Positions 22,551 through 34,990 of a DNA stretch of 64,000 nucleotides are shown here, piece after piece. Made by a program: the position numbers and the translations under genes. This DNA is from Nereocystis luetkeana (taxonomy: Eukaryota; Sar; Phaeophyceae; Laminariales; Laminariaceae): the NCBI GenBank assembly GCA_031213475.1, contig JARUPZ010000001.1, positions 20,428,933 to 20,492,932 on the forward strand, in the 5' to 3' direction. Every line of letters starts with the position of its first letter. Position 1 is the stretch's first letter. Under the pieces are notes generated by a model. That model saw only the letters and a program-made list of their open reading frames with translations. It ran no database searches and was not told where the DNA came from.

Positions 22551-22905
22551 AGTCGCCCCGGTGGTTCAAGTGGTTAACCTCGAATTCTACTTGTTTGAGT
22601 CCTGGGTTCGAGCCCCAGGTGGGTCGGACCTTTGACTTTATTTGCAAAAATAAAAATTAAAAAGGATTCAATTGTTGAGAGCGCCTTGCAGCGTGGGTAG
22701 GTAGGCACAATTCGATGCGAGTCGACGAGGGAAGAAAAGGCTGAAATATTCTCGAGATAAAAATGAAGGCACGTACCGTAGCGGGAAGGGGGGAGAAGAG
22801 CCTGCTATGTGACCCCAGATCTGAGTTACGAGTGGGAAAGAGAGAGAGAAGAAGATGTGCGAACGAAGATAATGAATGGGATGCGAAAAAAAACAAAACA
22901 AAGTA
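22551..22905 (+). mobile_element. SINE family S1-like (tRNA head)
   Basis: Box A TGGTTCAAGTGG (22562-22573) and box B GGTTCGAGCCC (22605-22615) fit the RNA polymerase III consensus. The body shares AAGGCACGTACCG and GGGGGAGAAG with the S1 copies at 34991, 48508 and 54447. Ends in an A-rich tail. Not a tRNA gene, since the stem ends do not pair. Confidence 0.65.
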
Positions 22906-23599
22906 CGAAACAGTAAAATGCGATAGACTATGTTGTAGTATCTCGCTGCAGGCCTTTCTCTGCGGCTGATGATTTATGATGATGAAGTGTTGGGCTAAGA
23001 GGGGGTTCGAGTTTGTAACCGAATGCACTACGCGGGCAAACGCAAGAAACTGCGTGCTGCTTCAGCTCCAAAGTTCAAAGTTGGGGCTCAATGAGCCAGC
23101 TGCTTCAACATTATTGTCGTGTTGCAAACCGCTATCTATCTGTATGGTAGCAGTACGATACCTTTCAAAGGCGAGGCCTCATTGTGTGCCGTTCTAGTCA
23201 GAGCTATTAAGCGAATCCTTTCATACCTGGTAGGTTTCAAGGCGACTCCAAGCACCTTTCCATACTACTGCCGTCCGTCGCCTTTACAACGGAATGAAGA
23301 CTCTACATACATCTATCTACACGGTAACATATTTGTAAAATGTATAAACACGAATAATAGCGTTTTACCGTTGTTCGAAAAAAATGGTCCCGGATATATA
23401 TATATACAAAACAAAAATATGTTGTTCCCCTGTATCGGAAGCCATTCCTTGCTTACCAAAGAACGGCGTGTTGCAACCTACAGCGGAGGGTGGCCTGTGC
23501 TTGGAAACCTTGATTCAGCGATCAGCCTTAAGATCAAACCTTGCGTGTTCCCATCTTACATCGCACACTTACTTTTGGGACACATCATCATCGCGTCTT

Positions 23600-23850
23600 A
23601 GGGTCATTCTTATTATCAGAGAGCTTTATTTCAAATTTTTGGACATTTTTTTAGCGCAATTTTTCAATCTTCCATACTTTCCTGTTTATTTTTCTCCAAA
23701 TAATATTGGAATGCTAACGAACTTGATATTTTTGCTTCTGGAGAATTTCACGAATAGTGACAGAACGCCTCCGTATATCGATAGATATCTCCAATTATTT
23801 CCAAACTTTGGAAATTTTGGAAAAAACGCTCTCCGACAAGAATGAGCCTT
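23600..23850 (-). mobile_element. Family C AT-rich MITE
   Basis: GGGTCATTCTTATTATCAGA left, CTCTCCGACAAGAATGAGCC right. The interior is inverse to 19358-19611 (shared CGTATATCGAT, CTGGAGAATTTCACGA). Confidence 0.7.
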
Positions 23851-23928
23851 ATTGATCCAAATATATGTAACTGCTTTTTTTGTCGTTTCGTTTTTTTTTT
23901 GGATCTATCCCCAAAACTGCTTTGTCAC

Positions 23929-24490
<562 letters not shown>

Positions 24491-24546
24491 ACAAGCGAGC
24501 GACCGCGCACAGGGAGGTTGCGAAAATACTGGGCGTTTCTTAGACC

Positions 24547-24773
24547 CGTTCTACGATGATAGAGGTAGCACATTTCCGTTATTTTGTTTCTGAAAGACGG
24601 GGTTCCTCGACCCCAATCTTGATTTCGAAAAAAAACGTTTTGCAGACTTGGGCAATGGGATTATTCGCCGCGATGCATTTAGATTTTTGCTGACGTCCGT
24701 TTTCGGGTGAAGAATGGAGCTCTTTAAGTGAGGAGCCTCGGAAAATATAGGGTGAACGTCTATCGTAGAACGT
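24547..24773. mobile_element. Family B MITE
   Basis: CGTTCTACGATGATAGAGGT left end and its inverse CTATCGTAGAACG right end, about 227 bp. The best-preserved B copy. No coding content. Confidence 0.7.
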
Positions 24774-26370
24774 CTGCGTACCGAAGTACGAACCTTCGGG
24801 GTGGATGTTTGGGACATCATGTTAGGTAGGGATCCATCGCTTTTTTTTTCTTGTGAGGTTGATTTTGCTACTACTACAGTTACTGTTGTCCCTTTGTATG
24901 GCGTTTGTTGCTGCCAAGTCTTCAACGATTCGGACAAAATTTTAAATCGCACCGATAATAATACTCGGCTCGAATTTGAAGCAATTGCCCACGAAACGGG
25001 AGGGCAAACGTAGCGACATTCGAATGGGATTTCGGGAATGCCTGCCCCCCCCCCCCTCCTTCGGCATACTATAATACGAAAGGTCTCTTAATTTTTATGG
25101 TAGTTCCACATCTTGGAGAGAGAGGTAGAGTATGCCTAAGAGCTACAGCGTGGCTTCCGCGGGATTCAAGGAGGTCATCATGCCTGTGAGTACAAAAAAG
25201 CGATGCTCAACTCGTACGTAATCACCGATGGCAGTATACATGCGTGGGTCGAATGCTTGGAACAAGCGGAACAAACAAGAGAAGAGCCGTGATATCGTTT
25301 GGTATCTTGGTCTTGTTTCAAGACGCACTCTGCCTTGCGAGTATTTAAGATTGCAATTGATCGTCATAGCCTTGCGGCTCTATGCGAAGCACGAAATTAC
25401 CGTCTACTGTGTGCTTCTCCGACAAAAGCTTTGGCAAACAAGGGGCGGACAGGAAGGAAGGGGGCGGGGGGGAATTTCCGCCGCCCGTTTACCTGTCGGT
25501 ACTCTGTGACACCCCTGAGACATGTTCGAGACATGAGTACACTGTGTTGCGCCGGGTGAAAATGGTATGTATGTTCGAGATTCTATTCCAAGAGTTTGGC
25601 GAACCCCGTGGTCGTTTGTGCTAGGGGAGAAGGTTCAACTTTTTACACTTCATGTTCAGGGGTTGTTGGGGCGAGACTATTCGCTCGGGAAAAAGCGTCG
25701 TCAATATCGGGCGTTTCTTTCTGCGTGTGTTCGACTCTTCAAGTGGACGCTGGCACCCACGCGTCCCCTGCTTCCCGGGATTCCGGTAACTCTAATTTTT
25801 TTTACGTTTTATCGGAACAGTAAACACATCGTTATATTAATACGCTGTGTTTAGAACTTCGGCTGGTTGTTCGTGCTCACCGGGAAGCGACGGTGGTTCA
25901 TCGCAGCAAGCTGTGTTTTCCTCGAGGAGATTGGTTCCCCACAGGTTCTCCACAGAGGTCTAGACCTCCACTAAGAAGAGAGGGTTTCCAGTGAGTGGTC
26001 GAAATAAAGGGTGGACGAAGGCGAAAAAGCTCAACCCCCACCTGGACGTTTGCACTTCACTTACTTGCCGACGGCTACAGCTTTCCACGGGAAGCGACAT
26101 CCCGCGCAATTGAGGGGTGCTCGTGACGGGAGTCTGTGAGGGAGTCTGGTGTGCCAACCATCGTTCATTCGAAGGCAGCGAGAAAGTCACTCCGTTCGTT
26201 TCGTCTATTCAAAGTTTCAAAGTAGTAGCAGCACAAAAAATCTCTCCAAAAAACGCTGAAATGTTTCGGTTCATGCAAGGGGGCATACCACAATGGCTAC
26301 ATCACCGATGACGAAAGTGCCTTCACTATTATTTTCGAACAGAAACTTTTGCTCTTTTGCAGGCGGATGA
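24774..26370. other. No supported gene
   Basis: Several overlapping open frames on the plus strand near 25228-25854, none with domain-like content. C10 run at 25046. Confidence 0.45.
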
Positions 26371-26531
26371 CGTTGTTGTTGTTGTTGTTCTTCTCACATT
26401 AACTCACAATTCAATGCAGTCCGTGGTCGCAGGACAGGCTCCAATAACTCTGGAGTGGAAGAAATACCTCAAGTAAAAACAGAGGCAAAAAACAAAAAAC
26501 AAGCATACATACGCACTCCACCACTGCGTAT
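26371..26531 (-). mobile_element. LINE 3' end with (AAC)n tail
   Basis: On the minus strand it ends GAGTTAATGTGAGAAG, then AAC units. Matches the 3' ends at 37742 and 39530. 5'-truncated to about 160 bp. Confidence 0.75.
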
Positions 26532-26596
26532 CTCTTTATTTAGCAGTCGTCGTCGAAGATGCCGTTGATGATGGCAAAACTACGTTTTACGATAGG

Positions 26597-26628
26597 TATC
26601 ACGGGGGACCACAGCTAATAATAGGACC
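26597..26628 (+). mobile_element. Family A half-copy in a family B end
   Basis: Only the left inverted end of A remains (CACGGGGGACCACAG). It follows a family B terminus (GTTTTACGATAGG, 26584-26596), then a TACCCTGGTA and repeat R. Confidence 0.55.
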
Positions 26629-26638
26629 TACCCTGGTA

Positions 26639-27570
26639 TAGACGACGAGGGAGGAGGGAGACAGAGCGTCGACGTGCGGGGAAGAGACGGATTGACCTCC
26701 CCCTGCGCGATAATTTTTATGTTCCAGATCAGAACGGCAAGTGCGAGGAGCTTTTTGTTTTTCAGGATGACGGAGAAAGGAAAACGACTGGAAGGGAATG
26801 GCAACGAGTGCACGCGCAAAGGAGCGGGTGGATTGGGCCAAGGCGATGATGCGGCCATGAAGATCGGCAGGAAGACGGTGCATGGAGACCCATGATCTGC
26901 GCGCACACTATCATCACGAGAGAAGCAGTCATAGTTTGTTTTTTCCTGGTATTATTGTCTTTCACGAGGCAGAATAGTATCTACCGGTACTTGTTATAAA
27001 CGTCGTCACTGGTTTTTGTAGTTTAACGAGTTGTATACCCTTCATGGGGAATAACCTACGCAATTATCAGGGACGTGGTATCATAACTGTGCTGCACCTT
27101 TTTGTGTCAGACAGTCCAGGAAGAGATGGCGATCGTTGATATTCGTGTGGTAGTAAGGTTCGATTGCTCCTTTTTTCACTGCACATCCATCCGCGAGTCT
27201 TCACTCTGACAGCACTCCAGATAGCAGGCAGGTGTGTTCCTCTTTCGTTTTCACGACTACCGTGCGTTTCGTACGGTGCAGGCAGCACTTCAGACAGCAT
27301 CCGCTGTAGTCAGCAGCCACGAGTTGGTTAGTGGTGGGAATGGGGGTACTCTTCTATCTTATAGTTGAGAGGATATACCCGTGGCCATGTTAGTTCAGTT
27401 TTGAACATTGGTTTTATCTTGTGTGCGCTTTTTTCGTCTCGTGTATTTTGAGGCAGCCGAATTTTCGTTTTTTTTTCGTTTTTCGGACCTTCCTAGGGCT
27501 CCAGCACCTTTGTGTGACCACAGACTCCTTCGTCAGAGAGTTAATGTGAGAACAACAAAAACAAAACAAG
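26639..27570 (+). mobile_element. Dispersed repeat R, copy 1, with LINE-type 3' end
   Basis: Aligns with 35829-36725 over its length: GACGACGAGGGAGGAGGGAG start, AGAGTTAATGTGAGAACAAC end. The 3' terminus is shared with the (AAC)n LINEs, so it was probably mobilised by LINE machinery. An 80-bp GT...AG segment (27078-27157) is absent from copy 2. Short open frames differ between copies; coding status is unclear. Confidence 0.65.
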
Positions 27571-27619
27571 TATAATACAAAAAAAAACTTTACATACATG
27601 TATGTATGTATGTAGTAAA

Positions 27620-27687
27620 AATACCTATTTTTACCAACAATATTTGTTCCTATTTACTACCGGTATTATTATGCCCCCCCCGTAATA
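27620..27687 (+). mobile_element. Family A right half
   Basis: Core plus right end of A. The right end is interrupted by extra bases around TACCGGTA at 27658. The left end is absent. Confidence 0.55.
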
Positions 27688-27942
27688 TTAAGAGTAAGTT
27701 ATGAAGCCCCGAAAACAGCAAAACAAGGCTTAAAAGCTTAGGCTTCTCGCATAGTTGCGCCAAGCATTCTACAACCAGACAATACCGATCTCGGCTGCAA
27801 AGCCTATAGTATGCTCTAATTCCAAGTCGTATGTTGTATGCCGACAAAACGCCTACGCGTGGACACTTGAATATACGCATCTTCCTGAGCGTGCCAGCGT
27901 CACCTCAAATCGAATATTTCTGCACGTACGTCTAGTGTCGCG

Positions 27943-28723
27943 TGTTGTGTGTGTGTGTGTGTTCTTCACATTAAACCGTTCTTTCTACCCGTCGACATCC
28001 AGCACAACCAGTGTCCGTGCCGATTCTTCCATCCTAGAAGAGATACAAGTTCTGTGGTCACAAAGCTACGCCACAGAGATACTACGTTGCCACGTGTGCA
28101 GTGTGAACTGCAGTGGGCAATGCAAAGCCATGTCATCATACTAGATACGACAGGCACGACATACGCAATCTATGAAATAGTGAAACGAAAAGAAACAATC
28201 AAAGAGAAAACAAAAACAAGGTAGACAAATCGAAAGAGAAAAAGAAGAAAAATGAAAGCAAAATCTAAGAGAAACAATCTGTCGTGCCCCCCCCCCCGCA
28301 GGCGAGGTGGCCTACACTTGAAAAAGAACGAGCTGGAAAAAAGAAGAAATAACAAAAAACACCACTGCTTGTGAACAGAGTAAGACAAAGAACCAAGGAG
28401 AAAGTAACAAGGAAAAATAACAAAGGGGAAATAACAGGCAGACCAAAGCCCAAAGCACCTTCTAGGTGGCGGCAGCAGCTTGTGGTACGAGTAGTATAGC
28501 CAGGTTCTCCCTGCTAATCCGCCTGGTACCTTGCTACCCAGACTGCCGTCTCCGCCCTGCGTTCGTCAACTATGCCCAGCCCCTTGGCGTCAGACAATAC
28601 GAGCCGAGCAGAGCAGGTTCGTCTTCCAACCACGCCACACGGCTCCTTGAGTACGGCTTATCAATCAGAAAAGGAAGAGGAAGAGAAAAAATGAAATGAA
28701 AATCACGGAGAGTCAGCGCAAGA
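27943..28723 (-). mobile_element. 5'-truncated LINE: ORF end, 3' region and AC tail
   Basis: The part at 28460-28570 aligns with the ORF end of the neighbouring LINE (28810-28900). The rest is a 3' untranslated region ending GGTTTAATGTGAAGAAC plus AC units at 27943-27961. It abuts the longer LINE head to tail. Could also be one element with an internal duplication. Confidence 0.55.
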
Positions 28724-31700
28724 AAGAAAAAAAAAAAAAAAAAAAACAAAAAAACAAAAAAAAAAAAAAAACTAAAAGAGAAGACAAGGGAAGACCACGT
28801 TCGAGCCAGCTGCACCAGTTGGTAGCACTAGTAGTATGGTCATATTCTACTTCCTAGTCGACTTGGTGCCTTGCTACCCTGTCTGCCATCTCCTTCCTAC
28901 TTTCGTCTACCGCCGTTTCCCTTCTACCCCTCCTGTTCCCCCCCCTCTCCGCATTCCCTCGGTCGGGCTTTATGCCACTTCTCCTGTTGCCCCCTCCCCC
29001 CCCGTTCCTTTGGGCACCATCCACGGCGGATGCGCGGCGCTGTCTACTCATCTCAGCCTCAGCCTCGTGCCACCTCACCATGAACCGTTCGGCTGCTTCA
29101 AGGATCCCCCGGTACCACTTCCCCACCTTTTTGGCTGCAGTGGACCACAACGCGGTCTCAACTCCAAACACCAAGGGGGCAACTTCCGTTGACCCTTCGG
29201 TGGCTCGGAACTCCCTAAGGTCTTCGACTATGCATCTATGCCAAGTCTTACACTGTCCGCCTGGTCTCGGGTTCTCCCCACCAGCTATCGTCCCGAGCAT
29301 TACCCGATTGGGTAATCGCTCCTTGCTTTGCCGTGCCACGCCCCCCGCAAAGAAGAGCCGCCGTTTGCGAATGGTCGTTTCGATGCTCTCGCAACGTGTC
29401 ATCTTGAGGGCCTTCGCGTACGAGAGGGTGGCATGGTCAGTACGAAGTCGGCGCTGGAAGCCAATGACTCGCAACAGGACTTGGTGGTGAGCCGTTCGAA
29501 GCTTGGCAAAGTGTTCCGCTCTGAGGGTCCACGTCACACACCCGTACAGCAGGGTCTCAATCACCTCGGCCTTCAGCATTCGGACTTTAAGGCTAAGGGG
29601 GGCGGTCGTCCTATCATACAACTCCGGGCCGAACCGTTTGAAGCATGCTCGCATGAGGCGGATCCGTCGGTCGATTTCGAGCGAGAGGTCAGCGTTTTCG
29701 TGGATAACGCCGCCTAGGTATAAGAACTGGGTCGTCTGCTTATACCTCTGACCTGCCGCTTCGATGACGAGCGGTGGTGCGAGGGTTGTCCGGTCTGGTG
29801 TTTGTAGGACCATTGTCTCAGTCTTCTTTTCCGACACCGTGAGGCCTGCTGCTTCGAAGACAGTCACGATGACTGTCATCATTTTTGCGAGCCCTTCAGC
29901 CGACTTCGAGACAATTCCTGCATCGTCGGCGTATAACATGCCCCATACAGACCTTCGCACGCACGCCAATGGCTCCTCCTTCCCTGTTCGAACTACTCCA
30001 GCTTCACAGAGTTGGACCAAATCCCTTACAATGGCTTCGTCTTGGCTGAAGCGTACTAGTACGACGTGTAACGCAGCAGCGAAGAACACGTTGAACAGTA
30101 ACGGTGACAGTACACAGCCTTGCCGCAGCCCCTGCGTGACATCAAACCATTCCGAGAGCTCGCCGTCATCAGTACGCACGCGAGCCCGCATGCCATCGTG
30201 GAAATTACGGATAATTCTCAGCATCTTGGTTGGTACGCCAAAGCGTGTGAGTACCTTCCATAACAGCTCTCGGTCGACAGAGTCGTACGCTTTCTGCAGA
30301 TCGATGAAGCACACGTAAAAGGGGATTTTCCTCTGTCGTCCGAGCTCTTGCAGCCGGCGCACGACGAACAACATATCAATCGTTGATCGTGCGGGGCGGA
30401 AGCCGCACTGTTCCTCGGGGAGTAGTTCCTCGGTCTCGCAGTAGTTGCTGAGGCGGGACGCGACGATTTTCAACAACACTTTGCCTGCGTGGGCAACAAG
30501 CGAGATCCCTCTATAGTTGTTGCAGTCAGTTCGATCCTTCTTTTTGTGAAGGACCTTGATGATCGCATCTTTCCATTGCTGAGGGACTTCTCCTGTTAAC
30601 CAAACATTGACAAGGATGTTGTGAAAGCGCTGGGCGAATGCCGGGTGGTCGATTTTTAGGAGTTCGACCGGGAGACCATCTGGCCCGACAGCTTTCCAAT
30701 TCGACATCCCCTTAAGTGCTTCGGTCATCTCGTCTATGGATGGTTCATCTTCAAGCGACAGTTTAGGCGGTCGCGGTGGCAAGAGGTCGATGATCGTGGG
30801 ATCGAGTTTCAGCGACTTCGTGTTCAAGAGTTTGTGATAAAACCCCGCCCATCGTTCACGAATTCGCACCTTATCCCGTAGGATCGTGCCATCCTCGTCC
30901 CTAATGAACTGTTCGCTCCTCGCTTTAGTCCCTTCCAATCCTACCGTACTCTTAAGGTGCTTGTAAAAGCCTCTTTGGTCGTTGTTCGCTAGGAGTCGTT
31001 CGGTTTCGGCAAGGTACGCTTCGAAGTACGCATGCAGTCCTGCGGCAATCACCTTCTGCAGGTTCGCACACGCAGATCTCAGGGTCTTCCACGCGGTTCT
31101 GTCCCGGGGGTGGGCACGCAAGAATTGTCGTGCATCCTCCCTCGCTGTCCATGCTGGCATGAATGCGGCCAAGGTTTCGGCAGACTCACACCATCCATGT
31201 CTGCGGTGGCGACGTGCAGGGGGTGGTACCTCTTTTTCGACCGCATCAATAACAGCCGCAGTGAAAATCTCAACCATACCAGACGTATTACGGGGCTGGA
31301 TAGGCTGGTTGAGAGTGGAGATGATCCTGGAGACTACTCGTTCACGACAATTTCCATCGGACATAAAAAGCTGCCTGTCGAACTCTCGGCGTTTCGTCGG
31401 TCTACGTATTTGTCTGTTGGGCGCAAAACGACCACCGAGTCGGACTTTGATATACAAGATGTTGTGGTCTGAGTCAGCCTTAGCTGGGGCAGGAGGCTGT
31501 GGGACGACTTTCGCATCTTGTACTCTAGGTCGATGGACTTGACGGGTTAGGATGTAGTCAATCCGCTTACGGTCATTCGGGCCGGTGCCGTTGTAAGTAT
31601 GCGATATCCCACCCTTGCGCGTGCTGAAAAACGTGTTGGTGAGAGCCAACTTGCAATTGGTGGCGAACGACAGGAGCCGTCTGCCATTATCGTTACGAAC

Positions 31701-32186
31701 ATCACGTCCATACGCTCCCAGCACTCTGCTTTCATCATCACCGCACCCTTCCTTCCTCTGTCCAGTTCGCGCGTTGGCATCCATCAGTACAAACAGACAC
31801 TCTTTCGTCGGGATTTTTTCCACCAAGTACTCCAGCTTCTGCCAGAAGGTACCTTTCAGTTCGGCGTCCTTGGTACAATCAGTTGGAGCATACGCAACGA
31901 CGAAATTGACTGCCTCGCATTTGCCAGCCAGCTCAAAGCGCATAGACATTAGCCGCTCGTCAACGAACTGATGAGTATACACAGACTTACTGCACAACGA
32001 TTCCTTGACAGCTAGGCCTACTCCGTACAGCCCTTGCCTGGTGGCTGTTGTTTCCTGTCCTGAACAGAAAACACGATACCCTGCCGCACGGAACGTCGTG
32101 CTGCCGGACCTCCGAGTTTCTTGCAGGCCAATGAAGTCACAGCCGAGTTGCCGTCCCTTCGCCAGTGCCTGCTCGTGGTAACGCTG
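28724..32186 (-). mobile_element. LINE (RTE-like), nearly complete
   Basis: Contains one long frame with endonuclease and reverse transcriptase, then a short T-rich 3' region (on the minus strand). The 5' end is cut or interrupted at a family A MITE (32187-32295). Single ORF with an APE-type endonuclease and a C-terminal ETLLYG motif resembles RTE-clade elements (family judgement, moderate). Confidence 0.8.
28854..32186 (-). CDS. LINE endonuclease-reverse transcriptase polyprotein
   Basis: Uninterrupted frame of about 1,110 codons; its start is beyond the MITE at 32187, and the first methionine is not identified. N-terminal APE-type endonuclease: FIGLQETR near residue 20, LMDANARTG near 135, RIDYIL near 210, SDH near 240. 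The middle is reverse transcriptase: WKDAIIKVLHKKKD, then NYRGISL, then CGFRPARSTIDM, then FIDLQKAYDSVDR, then QGLRQGCVLSPLLFN, with catalytic YADD near residue 752. C-terminal ETLLYGCVTWTL and RKRRLFFAG, then a Gly/Arg-rich basic tail that may bind nucleic acid. The enzyme nicks DNA and primes cDNA synthesis at the nick (family knowledge). The intact catalytic motifs and open frame suggest recent activity. It is the only long gene in the window. Confidence 0.9.
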   Translation of the reverse strand, partial: QRYHEQALAKGRQLGCDFIGLQETRRSGSTTFRAAGYRVFCSGQETTATRQGLYGVGLAVKESLCSKSVYTHQFVDERLMSMRFELAGKCEAVNFVVAYAPTDCTKDAELKGTFWQKLEYLVEKIPTKECLFVLMDANARTGQRKEGCGDDESRVLGAYGRDVRNDNGRRLLSFATNCKLALTNTFFSTRKGGISHTYNGTGPNDRKRIDYILTRQVHRPRVQDAKVVPQPPAPAKADSDHNILYIKVRLGGRFAPNRQIRRPTKRREFDRQLFMSDGNCRERVVSRIISTLNQPIQPRNTSGMVEIFTAAVIDAVEKEVPPPARRHRRHGWCESAETLAAFMPAWTAREDARQFLRAHPRDRTAWKTLRSACANLQKVIAAGLHAYFEAYLAETERLLANNDQRGFYKHLKSTVGLEGTKARSEQFIRDEDGTILRDKVRIRERWAGFYHKLLNTKSLKLDPTIIDLLPPRPPKLSLEDEPSIDEMTEALKGMSNWKAVGPDGLPVELLKIDHPAFAQRFHNILVNVWLTGEVPQQWKDAIIKVLHKKKDRTDCNNYRGISLVAHAGKVLLKIVASRLSNYCETEELLPEEQCGFRPARSTIDMLFVVRRLQELGRQRKIPFYVCFIDLQKAYDSVDRELLWKVLTRFGVPTKMLRIIRNFHDGMRARVRTDDGELSEWFDVTQGLRQGCVLSPLLFNVFFAAALHVVLVRFSQDEAIVRDLVQLCEAGVVRTGKEEPLACVRRSVWGMLYADDAGIVSKSAEGLAKMMTVIVTVFEAAGLTVSEKKTETMVLQTPDRTTLAPPLVIEAAGQRYKQTTQFLYLGGVIHENADLSLEIDRRIRLMRACFKRFGPELYDRTTAPLSLKVRMLKAEVIETLLYGCVTWTLRAEHFAKLRTAHHQVLLRVIGFQRRLRTDHATLSYAKALKMTRCESIETTIRKRRLFFAGGVARQSKERLPNRVMLGTIAGGENPRPGGQCKTWHRCIVEDLREFRATEGSTEVAPLVFGVETALWSTAAKKVGKWYRGILEAAERFMVRWHEAEAEMSRQRRASAVDGAQRNGGGGGNRRSGIKPDRGNAERGGNRRGRRETAVDESRKEMADRVARHQVD

Positions 32187-32295
32187 TATTACGGAGGGCC
32201 ATAGTAAATAAGAATAAATATTGTTAGTAAAAACAGTGATACTTGTTTTTGTATGTGTGTGCCGTAGGTTCTATTTTATATGGTCCCTTGTAATA
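32187..32295 (+). mobile_element. Family A MITE at the LINE 5' edge
   Basis: 109 bp between TA and TA, forward core, diverged ends. It directly abuts the upstream limit of the readable LINE frame. Confidence 0.75.
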
Positions 32296-34990
32296 GTGCG
32301 AAACAGTACAGCAGTGCGATGTATGGTGTGGTAGCATTTCAACGGCAGATTATAGTGATGATGGAGAAGCGTGTTTGGCTCAAACGGGAGACGTCAAATT
32401 TGTTGAGCGGATGCACAGGACTGTGGCACACGCAACAAACCACGTGCATGTTGGTTTAGCTCATGAGCTCACAATCGGTATTATACTTGCCGACTGCCTG
32501 AACAGTACCTCGGTAGGGCGAGTCGGTGTCTATCGGTACATTACCTTTCGAAAGCGACGTCTCCGCAAGTATCACGAGTACTCTTAACCAGTAATAATAG
32601 ACGAGTACAATGCATATTATTACGGATTCAAGCACATTTCCACTATTATTATTAAGACTGCTGTCGGTCGCCTTACAACGGAGCAACGACTCATGGTACG
32701 TACCATAAAGTATGCAAAATAAATGTAACTACCAGAAGCAAGTGCGTTCTGCAAAAAAAGTCCCACGTGGTGAATAAAAATATATTCGAGTACACAGAGT
32801 CAAGGTGTCTCCTAACAAGTGATTGATCCACCCTTCATTCATGCAAAGGCTGTGTTTTCATGCCTACATCAAGTTCAAGGGGTCGGACGTGCTAAGAAAC
32901 GTGAATTCAGCGTCTTACGTATAATATATTGTTTTTTTTTGCTCGGAAATGAGCGAACCTTTTGTACGTGTCGACTGTACAGGCTCGGCAGGTTGCGGAA
33001 CTTGACGGTAACACTTCAGGAAGATAGTGATCATACTTGGGAATTTCACCTTAAGTGTCAAGCGCCGGAGTGGCCGTGTTTGTCATCTTGGGTAGACGTC
33101 GATCGCTCCTATTTCGTGTGCGATTGATTCTTATAATAATGCTGCCTTTTCTGAGCTGAGTTCATTGCGGCCAGTATTCGAACATTATATACAAAATACA
33201 CGTCTGCAATACTGCTGTACTGTACAACTAATATGCTTTTCTCGTACTTAGTGGTGTAATTTGTCCCAAGGAGGGGTGCAGTCTAAAACTGATCGAAACC
33301 ACACTTCATTTCCTGCTGCATACGAACGGTCCCTTACACAGCATTTTCACATCGGGGAGAGGTGACGCCTATATATGTCTAAGAGCTTCATACTGGGAGC
33401 ATCCCCGGCCTTTACTACCGCACTCCCGATTTGGCGCCGAACAATTCCAGTGATTTTCCCAAAACGGGACTGACTGGGGTCCTAAAACGGGATATTATGA
33501 AGGTTTTTGCTACGTACCACCTACGAATATATATGGGTAACCAGAATCGGGGTCTTTTGAAGATGGTAGCGGGGTGGGGCGTAGGGAGAGCAAGGCCTCA
33601 GGGTGGGACGCAGAATGACCGCCTTTCACTCGATGCATAACGTTGAAAAAAAAGAGGAAAACACTGAAAAAATTTTCATTTCTTCTGGCATGCGCGAAGA
33701 AACTCTTTGCGCGAGAGACAGTGAGTAGAGCACCGCGACAACCATACGTATCAAAGTAAAATAGAGCAAAAACTCGAACTGTTATTATTGGTATTAATAA
33801 ATAAAAAGACAAAAGAGTGATTCGCATATATATTATTATCAGTGCTTCCCAGCAGTAATATTGGCTTGGACGGGTCAAACAACCACGGAGGTTGTCGTTG
33901 CATCGATGAATTGCAGCTAAGCCGCCAGCGACAGATTGCTCTCTATTGAACGCTTCATGTATGTGCAATATATATGTGAAGAGTACGGAAGTATGGAATG
34001 GTATGCAACCTAGTATAATTGGTAAGATATTGCGCCCTGATGCACAGAAGGCAAACGATTTTGTGATACGTACAGCATAGATAGTGATACAGCATTCATT
34101 CGAAGTTAAAAGGATGGCGGTAAAGGCCGCGTTAGCTACACCTACCTACCTGTGAACTACCGACGAGAGCGCCAACACGTGTGAAACTCATGCTAGCGCG
34201 AGAGTTGCGGATTGGTGCTCTACTTGTGTCTCCCTTGACGTAGTACTGACGGTTTCGACACTTCTTGGCGACATCTACCGCACTTCGCATACTTCTGTAC
34301 AAAAAGAAAAGAAAAAGAAAATAAGAGAAGACCGTGCTCAGCGTTGTACTCTCCAGGCTTTTCGTGCCGCCGTCCCCTGTTTTGGGCACATACTCCCAAT
34401 GTTTTTTGGTTTGTTCCTCAAATCGAGACTGCTGTGGAGGTAAACTATGGGGTAGGTGTATCATAGCTCACAGTGTGCCTCACAGCGACTGACAGTGACC
34501 GCAAGGTTTTATTCACCTGATAATAATCCTTGTACGTCGTCGTAGTATACTGTAGTACTGTAGTAGTCGTTGAAGCTGCTGGTCCGCCCTAAAACCTCGA
34601 ATCAGCGAAGACAGAGTAGTGGCCCGTCCCGCGTCGTCCGTGCCGATCTTGGGAATTGACTATTACTTGAAACCAATAGCTAGGGTCATCTCAGGCTGTG
34701 CTTCACTGCTCCTAAAAGTTTGCGTCCTTGGTTCCACTAGGTTTGGAAATTGATTTGGGAGGGTAACGACAGAGAGACTCGAGTGCTGTTATTAAAGGGC
34801 GGGTCTGTACGAGAGTAGGCTTTTTTTTCTGGTTGGTTTTTGACGGCAGAGCTCGTGTCTCTTCATTCGTTAGACTTTGGAGAATCGCAACGTACGTGAA
34901 AAAAAACAAAAGACGATGATCAATCGATGCTGATGTACCACTGCGTTTGTATTGATAGTGTCCTCCGCCAGCATTTTGCTACCAAATAAA
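32296..34990. other. No supported gene
   Basis: A family P relic and AT-rich tracts only. Confidence 0.5.
33438..33495. mobile_element. Family P relic
   Basis: CCCAAAACGGGACTG and CCTAAAACGGGAT resemble the family P arms; borders are lost. Confidence 0.35.

Noticed and set aside
22551-22640. A tRNA gene at the S1-like head (also 34991 and 48771)
   Set aside because: Box A and box B are good, but acceptor stem ends do not pair and the sequence continues into a repeated body, so it is a SINE.
28972-31971. Plus-strand frames of 100-190 codons opposite the LINE
   Set aside because: They are shadows of the minus-strand LINE frame, which has all catalytic motifs.
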